Shown: positions 50,401 to 60,052, counted from the stretch's first letter. The stretch: 64,000 nucleotides of DNA from Hoplostethus atlanticus (GCA_034670405.1 JAXDDX010000291.1:62001-126000), one strand, 5' to 3'. Notes: generated by a model not told the origin, from the letters alone. Numbers and translations: made by a program.

Positions 50401-51567
50401 TAATAAGTACATGCTTATTAACTGACCTGCCTTGTCCACTCCATAATTGCTTCCATGTCTCCGCTCCTCTCATCCCCTCCTTTCACCTTCTTTCCTCCTC
50501 TCCTCTTTCCTTACCTGCTCTCCTCTCCTTTCTCTTCCTTCCTTCTCTCTTCTCCTCTCCTCTCCGCTTTCCTCACCTCCTCTCTCCTCACCTCCTCCCC
50601 TCTTCTCACCTTCTTTCCTCCTCCTCTCCTCTTTCCTCTCCTCCTCTGCTCGCCCCGTCCTTCTCTCCTCTTCCTTCACCTCCTCCCTCCTCTCCTCCAT
50701 CCCTTCTCCTCTTCTCCAGGCCTGTCTAAATTCTTCCACAACGGTGTCAGTCTGAGGAAGGATGCGGTGTCGGCCAGCATCCGCCGGGTGCAACGCATCC
50801 TCCACTGGTTCGAGTTCCAGTGCCAACTCGCCTTCTACGCCAGCTCCCTGCTCTTTGTCTATGAGGGCCTCCCCACCTCCTCCTCCTCCGCCTCCTCTCC
50901 CCTCCTCAGCAGCCCATCGCTCAGCCCACCTGCGGGGAAAACTGCCGTGCTGTCGTCAGCAGTGACATCATCAACAGGTGATGCGGACGCAGGAGGGAAG
51001 GGGAAAGGGAGTTGGGACGGGGTAGGGCAGGAAGAGGAAGTGGAAGAGTACAACAACAACAACATCCGGGTGGCGATGCCATGGGACTACAGCCTGGCCG
51101 CCATGTACACCAACCACAGGAAGGGCGGTCATCACCACCACTGTGCCAAGGGGCATCTCCACGGCAACGTTGGCGACGCCACGGCAACGCCGAGTCTGGG
51201 GGCTGGTGACGACATCACAGTGTCGAACAAGGAAGACAACTCGCCGTGGACAAGGACAGGCGAGACATGGCGGCAACAACAGCCCAACGGCAACGGAATC
51301 AAATTGCAACTGGAAAGGGAGGAGGAGGAGGACGGAGCGGGGGAGGACAGTGACGGGAGGTGGGGGAGGAAGGAGGCGAAGAGAGAAGGAGGGAGGAGTG
51401 ATGCTAGGGTCGCAGGAGGGGACGGAGGAGAGGGAGACGGAGAGGTGGAGGTCAGGATGATCGACTTTGCCCACGTTTTCCCGAGTGACAGCCACGACCG
51501 CGGCTACATCTATGGCCTCAAACACCTGCTGACAGTGCTGGAGCAGGTCCTCCACGACGCCTCCTAG
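27172..51567 (+). CDS. ipmk: inositol polyphosphate multikinase (complete, 6 coding exons)
   Basis: Phosphorylates Ins(1,4,5)P3 and InsP4 to InsP5 and can act on PtdIns(4,5)P2; mainly nuclear in vertebrates. Exons 27172-27409, 41324-41409, 43758-43854, 44743-44915, 50080-50161 and 50720-51567 join in frame to 1524 nt, 507 residues. The human protein is about 416 residues with the same six-exon plan. Hallmarks: HLNGCVPLSHQVAGH in exon 1; substrate motif PCIMDVKLG at 156-164; SSLL at 267-270; metal-binding MIDFAH with Asp474; GYIYGLKHL near the end. The extra length is a low-complexity insert at about 276-465. Met1 has a weak context; Met10 (27199) has a stronger one (ATGATGG) and may be used. 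It is divergent from ube2d1 and convergent with naglu. Confidence 0.96.
27410..30227. other. ipmk intron 1, proximal part
   Basis: No exon or gene seen. Contains a (CT)n tract at about 28030-28080 and a (TCC)n/(TTC)n stretch at about 28970-28998. Confidence 0.5.
30228..30480 (+). repeat. third copy of the 3392/5755 dispersed repeat
   Basis: Shares GAGTTTCTGTAGGTGG, CATCTGTTCAGCCA and TTTATTTATATGAAAATGT with the inverted pair in ube2d1 intron 6. Confidence 0.6.
30955..31245. repeat. dispersed repeat family R1, copy in ipmk intron 1
   Basis: Shares AATTCAGGTTAAGGG and ATCAATTACACAATAAA blocks with copies near 42830, 44040, 49205, 53570, 55395 and 59320. Non-coding. Confidence 0.55.
31657..32744. 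mobile_element. PIF/Harbinger element 1 with remnants of both proteins
   Basis: Ends GGGGCCTGTTCCAAGAAGC and the inverse GCTTCTTGGAACAGGCCCC. Plus strand: RELAWERIAARVNAY (Myb/SANT-like, about 31890-31935), later QQIRKADLEIELLEHKLE (32265-32320). Minus strand 32615-32450: MACPFLGNPIDIQAEV, RRERILRPRLDVL, the N-terminus of a HARBI1-type nuclease. The DDE core is absent. A SINE sits inside. No clear 3-bp target duplication seen. Confidence 0.85.
32100..32242 (-). repeat. tRNA-Lys-like SINE with LINE-type tail
   Basis: Minus strand: head with A box AGCTCAGTTGGTAGAGCATT and B box GGGTTTGATCCC, then GTCGCTTTGGATAAAAGCGT CTGCTGAATG tail and TGTAATG repeats. The head resembles tRNA-Lys but the anticodon position reads CTC. 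Not a functional tRNA gene. Confidence 0.8.
33067..33242 (+). pseudogene. Harbinger Myb/SANT-like DNA-binding protein, frameshifted
   Basis: Start ATG at 33067, about 40 in-frame codons, then a frameshift near 33165 restores the WQRIAARLNA helix. Matches the family pattern of Harbinger accessory proteins. Confidence 0.75.
33430..33548 (-). repeat. tRNA-Lys-like SINE copy 2
   Basis: Minus strand A box AGCTCAGTCAGTAGAGCATG and B box GAGTTCGATCCCC, loop CTCTCAG as in the copy at 32100-32242, then TTGTAATGTA. The CGCTTTGG tail is lost. Confidence 0.72.
35212..35288. repeat. (GT)n(ATGT)n(GT)n microsatellite
   Basis: Compound tract: GT repeats on both sides of five TATG units. Confidence 0.95.
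36000..37742 (-). pseudogene. hAT (ZBED1-like) transposase, several frameshifts
   Basis: Domains run in the normal order (BED remnant, RNase H-like core with LDPRFK, dimerisation region) over at least five separated frames. No intact reading frame. Confidence 0.85.
36795..36830. repeat. (TTG)n(TTA)n microsatellite
   Basis: Short trinucleotide tracts inside the hAT element. Confidence 0.85.
38321..41323. other. ipmk intron 1, distal part
   Basis: No exon or gene seen. A tRNA-like SINE head lies at 39122-39190; the rest is AT-rich. Confidence 0.5.
39122..39190 (-). repeat. tRNA-like SINE head, different family
   Basis: Minus strand GTGGCTCAGTTGGTTAAGAC (A box) and AGGTTTGGATCTG (decayed B box) at tRNA-like spacing. 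No tail recognised. Confidence 0.55.
41324..41409 (+). CDS. ipmk: ipmk exon 2
   Basis: 86 bp between TTGCAG and GTAATA. Encodes GILQHPDGTVLKQLQPPP and RGPREMQFYSM, close to the human N-lobe exon with its LKQLQPPPRGPRE core. Confidence 0.96.
41438..41472. repeat. (CA)n microsatellite, 3' of ipmk exon 2
   Basis: Pure CA tract starting about 30 bp after the exon 2 donor. Confidence 0.95.
41708..42553 (+). mobile_element. internally deleted Tc1-like element keeping only the DNA-binding domain
   Basis: Ends CAGTGCATACAGAAAGTTTT and inverse AAAACTTTTCGTATGCACTG. Encodes the N-terminal part of the transposase (42107-42448), then joins directly to the far end; the DDE core is deleted. Located in ipmk intron 2. 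Confidence 0.9.
42107..42448 (+). pseudogene. Tc1-like transposase N-terminal paired-like domain, 113 codons
   Basis: MRSRELSVYLRDRIVSRHRS, then GYKKISAALKVSKSMVASII (helix-turn-helix), WKKFGTTNSLPRSGRPAKLS (GRPR-like hook) and TMNEIQSSFVEMG. It is open from ATG to stop. The DNA-binding half is intact and the catalytic half is missing. Confidence 0.85.
42830..43090. repeat. dispersed repeat family R1, copy in ipmk intron 2
   Basis: GCCTGAAACAGCATTTAGACC, CTCTCCATTGAAAGCC and GACTGGACCATATC recur in the other R1 copies. Confidence 0.6.
43719..43752. repeat. (GT)n tract abutting the ipmk exon 3 acceptor
   Basis: GT repeats with two TC interruptions end 5 nt before the acceptor CTAG; there is almost no ordinary pyrimidine tract. 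Confidence 0.92.
43758..43854 (+). CDS. ipmk: ipmk exon 3
   Basis: 97 bp. Encodes VYAEDCYDPCLLELQN and HLPKYYGPWSSPESPN with a split Asp codon. The acceptor is TGTTCTAG placed directly after a GT-rich tract; the donor is GTAACA. Confidence 0.95.
44035..44680. repeat. dispersed repeat family R1, copy in ipmk intron 3
   Basis: Contains GACACTAAAACTCTCCATTG and CGTCAGGGTGGAAAAG, shared with 53570 and 55395. It ends about 60 bp before exon 4. Confidence 0.6.
44743..44915 (+). CDS. ipmk: ipmk exon 4 (inositol-binding motif exon)
   Basis: 173 bp between CTTACTCAG and GTGAGT. Encodes DVYLKLEDVTRRF, then PCIMDVKLGQRSYDPYAS with the family signature PxxxDxKxG, then YPLMEEIGFLVLGMR. Confidence 0.96.
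44916..46570. other. ipmk intron 4, first part
   Basis: No gene seen. Short GGTACTATAAA palindromes at 45740-45815 and a (GATCA)n run at 46205-46230. Confidence 0.45.
46575..47180 (-). mobile_element. LINE fragment: endonuclease remnant plus 3' tail
   Basis: Minus strand from 47170: AVTVTHPVNLTVAVVYCPPG, PLGHFLDTLVSHFPDDG, LILLGDFNIQTEKLES and SPPTHKADNRLDL, the AP-endonuclease core. After a jump it goes straight to the GTCGCTTTGGATAAAACAGT tail and TGTAA repeats at 46575-46690. The reverse transcriptase is deleted. Confidence 0.82.
47200..50023. other. ipmk intron 4, last part
   Basis: No exon or gene seen. A small hairpin (CAGCAGATGATTTCACTGAT and inverse) lies at 47205-47272 and an R1 repeat copy at 49205-49680. 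Confidence 0.5.
49205..49680. repeat. dispersed repeat family R1, copy in ipmk intron 4
   Basis: Contains CTCGTCAGGGTGTAAAA, CAGCGTTTAGACCATCATGG and CTCTCCACTG-like words common to the family. Confidence 0.6.
50024..50050. repeat. (CA)n microsatellite before ipmk exon 5
   Basis: CA tract ending 30 nt before the exon 5 acceptor. Confidence 0.92.
50080..50161 (+). CDS. ipmk: ipmk exon 5
   Basis: 82 bp between ATTTCAG and GTACGT. Encodes VYKVCSDTFDSYDQHYG and RGLVKDTIKD with a split Gly codon. A (CA)n tract lies about 30 bp upstream of the acceptor. Confidence 0.95.
50456..50717 (+). repeat. polypyrimidine (CTCCT)n tract before ipmk exon 6
   Basis: About 260 bp almost purely C and T on the coding strand, running to the CCAG acceptor of exon 6. 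The long frames through it on both strands arise from composition. Confidence 0.95.
50720..51567 (+). CDS. ipmk: ipmk exon 6 (terminal coding exon)
   Basis: 848 bp from CTTCTCCAG to TAG. Encodes GLSKFFHNGVSLRKD, the SSLLFVYEG block, a long Ser/Gly/Glu-rich insert, and VEVRMIDFAHVFPSD then GYIYGLKHLLTVLEQ. An open frame continues 5' of 50720 into the pyrimidine-rich intron (50455 onward); that part is intronic, because exon 5 joins in frame at 50720. Confidence 0.95.
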
Positions 51568-53569
51568 AGCGTTCACACTCCTCCTCCCCGCGACGTTCTC
51601 CTCACCTCCTCCTCTCCGTCAGCTGCTGCCAATTCTAAAGCTGAACTTCTGTCTCCTCCCTTTCAACACTCCCTTCTTTTTGAAAGACGCAAGGGACAGT
51701 TTTGCTTAATGTTCGTCTCAAAAAAAACCCTCAGAGGGGGGTCAAAGAAGAGAAACAAATCAACCATCACATCATTGTCATTATCTCACCTATGAGTTGG
51801 ATGGTCTGTCGGTTGAGCGCGTGTGTTTGTCCATCCGTTTGTAAGCGGAGGTGATAAGAGGGCCCCTCCCCTTTTCTTTGTGATCAGCAGCACCTTATGC
51901 ACTAATCATATCCATGAAGGCATTGCGACCGTAAACAAGGACACAACCACAGGCTGCAACTTCTCGGTTTCCCGGTGCTCAACAACGGTTTCATTTCTCA
52001 GACTTAGGTGTCGCGTTTCTCATCCAATCAATTATTGGGCAACCCAGCGGGCTCTGCAGTTACTACCTAAAATGCAACTTTTTTTTCTACAATGCTGCTG
52101 CTAATGAGCAACAACTTTTTTGCACCCGCGTTTTTAGGCATCTCTGAGTTTGAATGGCGACGTTCTCACCCGCTAAATGACGCAAGGCCTCGTCACCGTT
52201 CAGGATCGGACCTTGTGGAAATTGTTGTATTCGCTGTTGTGTATTCCTCAGTGTCAACTCAGTGGCCTGATTTGATCTCCGGCATGCTGAGTGCTGTAAA
52301 AAAAAAAACTAAAGAAAAAACGAAGTGCCACCGCTGCGTTCAAGATCGCCTCGTTGACCCAGGGTCGCTGCAAATTTGTTGAGCATCCGGGCAAACCAAG
52401 CAGCCCGGGGGAATGTCCGCTTTTAAGATGGGGTCGTCGTTTTCGGTGTAACTCTTAAACGTTTAGTTTGTTTTGTGTTTTTGTTGTTTCGAACCACTGT
52501 CTACAGGTATCTAACTCAGGTAAATTTACTGTAATCAAAAAAAAAGCTTAGTTATTAATATTACTACTATTATTCTTTCTTAACGATCCTCATCCTATCC
52601 GGTTGTTCAGTTCCAAACTATGTTTTATACAATTTTACTAGGTGTTTATGCTTTGTTTTAATCCCCTTATCTCGTAGAATTTCCCCTTTAAAGAATCATT
52701 TTAAAGCAGCGATTCCGCAGACAGTGTGTGGCATTTTTAACACGGCTGTTGTAATGATCGACGTACGCTTTTGGCTGCCAAACCTGTTTGTGGTGGTTTG
52801 TGGTTCATGTTTTTGTTTAAGTACAATTTAGATTGGTGTCTCCCCTCTTGCTGCCCCTGTTCGAGGGATGGGAATATATCACTGTTGTCAGGCGAAAACC
52901 TTGTGACCCTAAATGTTTTGTTGATTTAAAAAAAAAAAATTAATAATACAATATTATATGATATTATTTTTTTATTATAAAAAAATTGAAATTATTAATA
53001 TATTATCAATATTAATAATTTCAACTTTTCTTTCCTGAGGACGTAAGTGCCATCACTCTAGGGTTAGTGAAACCGTAAATAATTATTTTGCGCCTCAACA
53101 GGAAAATCAACATTTTTTCCCCCAATTCCTGTAAAATTAATTGTTTTGAGTTTTTAAAAAAAAAAATTAGGTTTTCCTCCCGACAGGAGTGATACGTTAT
53201 ATGACACGGTGCGACAAGGCGACGTGACATTGTTTGCGACGGTATGTCACGAGGATTGTAAGGATTGTATGAAGAAGAAAAAAATCGCAATATGCTGCTT
53301 CAATGACAGCGGACTGTCAAACTGACCAGAAAGCGAGAGAATGCTTAGGAGCGTAGGACGGGAGAGAGGACACAGCCTTGATTGAAACTTGATTTGAAAG
53401 TTGCCTGTAGATTGACTGAATGTTTTCTTTGTGTTTGGGTCAGATGAATGGAAATGCCAAAGTAGCGGCTTCGCAAAATTCAGACAAACGTCGGAAACAC
53501 TAATCTTGTGTTAGCAACTTTTTAACCATCGCTTGAAATACTAATTTGTTTGGTTTTCTAGTAGGGTTC
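51568..53569 (+). other. ipmk 3' UTR, proximal
   Basis: Follows the ipmk stop. No other gene. AT-rich runs at 52925-53020. Confidence 0.5.
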
Positions 53570-53870
53570 GACCAATATGGGATTTTTTTGAAGGCTGATA
53601 CTGAGACCGATATTTCAGTGTTTCCCCCAGAACCATCATGGGACACTAAAACTCTCTTTTTGAAAGACACACTAATGCAATTGTCTTAGGTGGGTCAGCA
53701 GCTCCTTAAGGCAGGGGGGAGGCAGGTTTGACTGAAGGTTTTTACAGACCGACATCGCCGAAGCTGCTGAAAATGATATCCTCACCTCCGTCGGCGGCGG
53801 GCAACACTGACCCTGCCGATATCCGAGGCCAATATCGGCGTGGCGTATTGGTCTAACCCTATTTTCCAGT
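53570..53870. repeat. dispersed repeat family R1 copy
   Basis: Bounded by AGGGTTCGACCAATATGG and, inverted, CGTATTGGTCTAACCCT, so this copy shows terminal inverted repeats. Confidence 0.65.
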
Positions 53871-55394
53871 GTGTTGACAGTTTCTCTCTTACCTCGTGTG
53901 TTGCGGGTGACAGATTTGAGTCATCTCAGAAACATTTGTTTGTTTTAAGACCTTTTTCCCCGTAATCGCTGATGAGCTGAGCAGTTATTTGTCCGGCACC
54001 GCTTGGTCTTCAGGTTGTTTTCCGATTGCACCCCTGCCTGTCTTGTACAGATTTCAACTCCTCTACACTAACATTGCATCTGCTTTTAATTTGTGGTCCT
54101 CGATCCCTCGCTGTCCCCGGATTTTGATTTCTACAAATAATATGCACAGCTTATGTAGCTTGTAATATATGGGTATAGTCAACAATATGAATATCCGGAA
54201 TGTTTTGCAAAGTGTAAATTAACTAGATTAGTTGTCTTCTGATTTCACTCTAATCTGAACCAAAAGAGAACTATTAGAAAATATTATTTTCTCTCACCGT
54301 TTGTTCTTGTTTAATAACCTTGATGATTTTTTGCTGCATATTTGGAATAATCGAGGGTTGAAAGCTTCGGGATCTTTTGAAAGATGTTTACAAGAGTTAG
54401 AAAAGAAATGATTATTCTTCTTTTTTTTTGTCACTGCCTTATTTCTGTTCATCTCCGTGTTGTCTCCGTATTTTTGAACACTGATTATCGATCATTCTGG
54501 CAGCTTTGTGAATCTACACTCATGTGAAACTCCAGTTGGTCGCGTCGTTGCTTTACTGGCGACAACCATATGCATTTTTGTACAGGGCGTTGTTGATTTG
54601 GCTGATTCATTCATTCATCAATGGATCTATTGATCAAATTGCAGACAGTGATGCACCAATTGACGTTCATTCTATTAGTGGAGGTAATTGGAAAACTAGT
54701 GAGGCATTTGGTTTTAGCGTAGGTGGGCAGTTTCGTCTGCACTGAATGTTAAAAATATGAAAAACCACCTACATGCAATTAAACCGACCAGGATTCAAGC
54801 GAATGCAGGTGAAAGCTTTGATCCTTTTATTGATTTCACCTTTTTTTAAATGGGCATTAAGTAATCTATCAAACCTCTATTGGTGATCAGCAGGAATTAT
54901 CAGTGGCCTGTAGTTGACGCACGCAACGAGTCACGTTTTCACGCCGGAGATGAGTAAGCTAGCCAATTGGGGCAGAGATCCAGCAGAAACGTCTAGCGAA
55001 GAGGTAAAATATCACCACGCAAAATACTGGAATGCTACTTTGTCATTAGTTTTTTTTCGGGGGGCTTGAGAACGAGACTTTTTAGCCTTTTCGGGCTCGC
55101 TGAAATCATAGCACATACAATCGTTGAGCAGGTGGACATGCCAGTAGGTGGGGCGGAAGCCTAATATTAGGAAGGTTATTTTTGTACAGTCAGTGAAGAG
55201 TCTGTTCTATTGGTCAGTCCCCCTGCTGAGGCCTGGGTAACACTGCCCACCTCCCTTGCCTCAAAGTGTTGCAAGTATAATGTGTGGGTGCACCGTTAAC
55301 GATATCGGTGTCTGATATGGGGTCATTACTAGGCGTCGTAGAATTTCCCTTTTGCACACATAAAAGGATGTTAAATCTCACATATGTAGTTTTA
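53871..55394. other. ipmk distal 3' UTR or intergenic, no gene seen
   Basis: Only short frames without domains. Nothing recognised. Confidence 0.45.
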
Positions 55395-55680
55395 ATGGTG
55401 GGTTCGACCGATAAAGGTTTTTGAAGGCCGATACAGATATTTTGGATTGTTGCTGATGGCTGATATTTTTCACCGACATTCATTCATCTCGTCAGGGTGT
55501 AAAAGCCTCTGAAAACTGAAAGAAAATGTGATATTAGACAACCAGTGTAGCATTTATCAATTATACAATAAATGTTTAATCAAACAAACATATACATCAT
55601 ATCCGACGTGGACCATACTGGCCGGACCATATCTGATAAGTCAGCGAACCAAAATATCGGTCGAACTCTACAGTCAGTAG
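55395..55680. repeat. dispersed repeat family R1 copy
   Basis: Starts GGGTTCGACCGATAAAGG and ends AAAATATCGGTCGAACTC, the same inverted ends as 53570-53870. Confidence 0.7.
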
Positions 55681-55739
55681 CCGTTAAACTGTGGTATTGG
55701 TGCAGTTCTAGTGTTGTGGCTTTTCTGCTCTTTCACCAG

Positions 55740-55779
55740 TTTTTTTTTTTTTTTTTCTTTTTCAAAAAAAAAAAAAAAA
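55740..55779. repeat. poly(T)/poly(A) hairpin
   Basis: About 17 T, a short spacer, then 16 A. Self-complementary homopolymer pair. Confidence 0.9.
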
Positions 55780-56292
55780 TGTGGATTGAAAATTACATTG
55801 AACAGACAAAGACAGCGACAGTGAACCTGTGTGACGCTCAACTGCAACTTGCTACGTAATTCTCTACAAATTTGTTCAAAACGTGTCCTCATAGCGCTTC
55901 TCATGGCCAGGAAAAGTTAGTTTGTGGCCAGAAAATGAGTTGCCTTTACATTCAGTAAGGCCAGGGACTTAAACGTGACTTTGTTTGGTGGACTTTTTTT
56001 AAATGTTTTTTTTTTTTTTTCATTTCATTTTCATTTTTGGTCTGTTATGCACTGAAGACTAACGGAGTAGCCAATATTTATCTGTTTTCTTCCCTTTTGC
56101 TGTGAACGAACCAAGCGGTCGCTCTCCCCTAACGGAGACCAGGAAGAAAAATGCAGGAAGTGACAATAGGAGGACGCCATCCTCCCAGCCAATCAGAATG
56201 CTTTGCTTTCAATTAAGGTCCTAGCTCCCAATTGAAGCCATTTTATGTTTTTCTTCTACATTTCAGCATTCGGTTTAGTTCAGTTGGGGATG

Positions 56293-56685
56293 TAGTGCTG
56301 CATTCACGTTGTATGAGGAATAACCGTCTGATTGATTTGACTGTTGAAAGCGGCGACTTAGAAGGCTTCACGTGTTCAAATTCCTTTGAAGCTGTCAAAA
56401 CACCATGATTTAAGTTTTCTTTAGCCTTTGGTTGCTCCTGATCAGCCTTTTTGAAATTTAAGCGTTGAAAAAAATGCTGGTTATTTTTGTTCATTTTATT
56501 TGAAAGGAATATATCACTCCCTACATTTGGCTGCAGGAATTCATGAAGTTGAAGAAATTGGGATCCGTCACCAGACCCGAGTTCACAAGTAGTATTTACC
56601 ACCTGAAAGCAGAGGTGAACTGTAGTTTCGAGTAGGAAGCTCATATCTATTGTCTTTCCCATGGGACCTGAATGCAGCATAAAAT
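56293..56685. mobile_element. MITE with TGCTGCATTCAGG ends, copy 2
   Basis: Ends TGCTGCATTCACGTTGTATG and inverse GGACCTGAATGCAGCAT. Relative of the copy upstream of ube2d1. Confidence 0.65.
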
Positions 56686-59319
56686 GGCACAAGTGAGAAA
56701 AACTGTTTTGAGCACAACACAATCATGAACACACTCTAGTAGAGGTAAAAAGAAGCAATCTAGGAATGCACCTCAGCAAAAGACTCGTGGTTCAAAAACT
56801 ATTCAAGCACTAGTTTTGCACAGACACCTATTTTATCCATTTTGGCATAAACAATATAACCACATTCTTTAAAAAGACATTCTTGAATGGCTGTGATGTC
56901 CTGCAGCATTTTTCTTCCGGGTGAGAACTTCCTGTTTTTATCCACTTAAGTGTCTTCATGTAATGCCTGACTGAAGATTTCAGGTACAAAAGCCACAGTA
57001 AGGAATTTATGAAACTGTCATGTTATCAATGTGTAAAAGCTGAGCATATGCATTTTGGCCTGCCTATGACATCAGATACCACTTTGTAGAAAAGGGGGTT
57101 TGCCAGGGCCAATTCACTTTTTGTAACTTCAATTATCTCTGTTGGCAAAAAGATGGCAAAACTGAAATCTCTGACATGTTGTTCTGGGGGTTATTCACCC
57201 CACTTGCCCTGCAGTGGAAGCTATTTAATTCCTCATTGTGGCTTTTAAAAAGTGTTTGAATTTTGAAGGACTGGATTTAATATATCTGACAAATGAGCCT
57301 AAAGCAGAACGGAGAATATGATCACTGTATAGAAGGAGAGGGACTCAAAACATTCAAAACTCCTCTGCTACTACAAATCTTATATCCATTATTTTTGCAA
57401 CAATAAAAATATGAATCAAATTGTTTGATGAATGAATTGGTTGATAGCAGGAATCATTTTGTTTTTTAGCTTTTTGTTTGCGTTTCATTTGAGAGGGCGT
57501 CTATCCAGCTATCCTGTTTCTACAAAGCTCTGCTGCCCTTCCCCCATGAAGCACATTCTATCTTAGCATGGGTTTAACTCCATTACAGTAGTATAAGCAA
57601 GGACTCTTACAGCAACCTTAATGTTTGTTGGTCTCTTAGCTAAGGGTAGAGGGCCAGATGAACATTTGTTTTGAAAAATAACACTTATCTGAATGGGGCG
57701 CTGCTTGGGTACTGCTTGCACTTCCAATAGGCGCAGGGCACATTTAGGGCAAATTTGTTTTGTTTATCCTGATTTTTCCCATCGAATTGGGACGCGGCGC
57801 ACAGATCGGAGTTTTAGTTATACAATTATTTATTGGAAATAATCTGATTGGTTAAATCCTGATGGGTGGAGCCAAAGAACAACAGATTTTGGAGCACAAG
57901 TTAGCTAACTGGCTAGCTTGAATGGCAAAGAAGCCTAGCCTAGCTAACCTAGATAAATTAATATGGCTAAATTTTATTTTTTTAATTAGTAGCAAGAGTG
58001 CTAGGCTACATCTGCCCATTGAGGTTTAACTCAACCAATAAGATTATTATTATTTCCAAGAAATGTTTGTATAGCTAAAACTCCAATTAATCTGCACTTG
58101 GCACTTGGTCAGACAGTTTTTCAGCGGTGTTTTGCTGACATCTCAGGCTTTTCCTTTGACACAGACTCCTTGTTATGTTAGGATGGACACATGCTGAAAA
58201 AATATCCAGCAGGTTTTGCCCCAATTTGAGTCCCAGAGAAGTTCAGGATATCTGAGTAAAAATTCCATATCATACTACACTTTTCTCTGATTTCTTCTGG
58301 ATTTTGAAGGGACGCGGTGACTTTGTTGCTTAATTAAGTAACATTATATCTACATACACACTTAGAGTGGGCAATTAGTCTTAACACAGGTTGGACGACA
58401 GCGCGGGTAAATTATACTTAAGTGGCATAGCAGTCGGATGAAAAACTGACTTCTTTAAACTTGCATCTTACCCAAAGACGGTAGACATGTCAACAAACTC
58501 ACATTTTACCCCTGAAATTTGAGTTAACTGCCTCAAATCACCCCCTGTATATCTAAATATTTATGAAAAGTTTATTTCCAAAATGGTGTATATCATGTTG
58601 GAAAAGAAAAAAAAAAAACATCTCTAAAATCTACCCTGGACTTAAATTCTACTTGCCTACTTGTGTTTTAATTTTTTTTGACTTTCAATAATTTTGAGTG
58701 TAGGTGTTGATATTATCAAATATATAATTTTGGAATTAAACTTTTCGTATGTAGTCATCTTTGCCCGTACAGGAAATACAGGGCGAAATGTATATGTGAC
58801 ATGTCTGCTGATGACACTAAACAAACAAGATGTGTTGAAATAGTATTGTCTCCAATTAAAACACATCTGGATGTGTTAATACAAAAACACACACATGCAT
58901 TTTAACTCATTTTTAGAGTACATGTCTCAAACTCAGAACTTTACTAATTATTACTTTTTTGTATGTTAAACATATAATGAACTGTACAATATGTAGACGA
59001 TTCAATAACAAGCTGTATATATTTGGCAGATGAATAACTATTATTACTAATAAAATGTATTCCCAATGACCAAACTGCATCTTGTATTGTCTTCTGTTAA
59101 ATATGTTTTGATAATATTTTTTATGATGAGCTTATAATTGTATGTATGCCATAACCTGATATCAATATAACTTGAGGTGTGCTCTTTGACTCAGCATTCA
59201 AGTTTGACAAGAGAGATGCATTTGAGGTTGCAGCCCATAGATTGTGGAACAGCCTATGCATCAGTTCTGCCCCCACCACTGGCACTTAAAAAAAAAAAAG
59301 TAAAATCCTTTTTCATTCT
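56686..59319. other. intergenic / possible ipmk distal 3' UTR, no gene seen
   Basis: AT-rich, only short frames. Contains the two candidate plus-strand AATAAA signals (57402, 59049). Confidence 0.45.
59049..59054 (+). terminator. candidate distal ipmk poly(A) signal
   Basis: AATAAA followed within 50 nt by a T/GT-rich element. Use would give a 3' UTR of about 7.5 kb. Another AATAAA is at 57402-57407. Long 3' UTRs are known for vertebrate ipmk; which site is used cannot be told from sequence. Confidence 0.3.
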
Positions 59320-59560
59320 TTTAGCCTTTGAGTCTTTCCCATCCTGACAAGAATAAAATCCTGGAGGAAACACTGAATACTTTCTTTTGGTATGAAAATG
59401 TCAAATTTAAAGATACTGAATATTGCCGCAAAACATCAGCTATCGACAACTTCAATAGGCTTTGAAAAATCCATATCTGTTGAATCCCAGTAGTAAAAAT
59501 AATGTTACTTGAGCCTTTGATCAGGAGCACACACAGTGGTGGAGGACACATTAACTAGTC
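59320..59560. repeat. dispersed repeat family R1 fragment, inverted
   Basis: CCTGGAGGAAACACTGAATA and GGCTTTGAAAAATCCATATC match the R1 words GTGTTTCCCCC and TTTTTGAAGGC in reverse complement. Confidence 0.5.
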
Positions 59561-59930
59561 TATATCTAATACTAGTCACATGGCCTTAAGACTTATAGTT
59601 GAGGAATCACAAAGGTTTTATTAATCAAAATACAAAAATAGCATTTATATCAGACATAATATAGTATGCTTTTGAGCAGTGCTGATGTAATGATTGCTAA
59701 AATACTCAATATAATTATGCTCCCAAAATGTATAAAAATTCCACAGCTAAGACTATATTACACTAACAAATCCACAGTTGGTTAACGAAATTTATGAAAA
59801 AAAACACAAATCCTATAATCTACATATTAGTAATTAAAATAAAGCAAATGTCCTTTTCATAAACACTCTGAATGACAGGCAATGATTTTCACAAATTGTT
59901 TGAGGTCTATGTGAAATATCTCAGTCAGAA

Positions 59931-60052
59931 TGCAGCGCCTTGCAAAAGTATTCAAACCTTTGACTTTTTGCACTATTGCTAGATGAAAAATCCCATGTTT
60001 TGAAATAACCTGATAGCACAACAAAGGGTTTGAATACTTTTGCAAGGCACTG
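59931..60052. mobile_element. Tc1-type MITE, about 120 bp
   Basis: Ends CGCCTTGCAAAAGTATTCAA and inverse TTGAATACTTTTGCAAGGC with a short AT-rich centre. The element is little more than the two inverted ends. Confidence 0.85.

Noticed and set aside
50455-50719. N-terminal 88 codons of a 370-codon open frame ahead of ipmk exon 6
   Set aside because: It is the CTCCT intron tract read as Ser/Pro/Leu; the exon 5 junction and the CCAG acceptor set the exon start at 50720.
50971-51576. 201-codon minus-strand frame over ipmk exon 6
   Set aside because: Antisense shadow of the real exon caused by GC-rich, low-stop sequence; no domain.
56243-56722. 159-codon minus-strand frame
   Set aside because: Spans a MITE with inverted ends; no domain.
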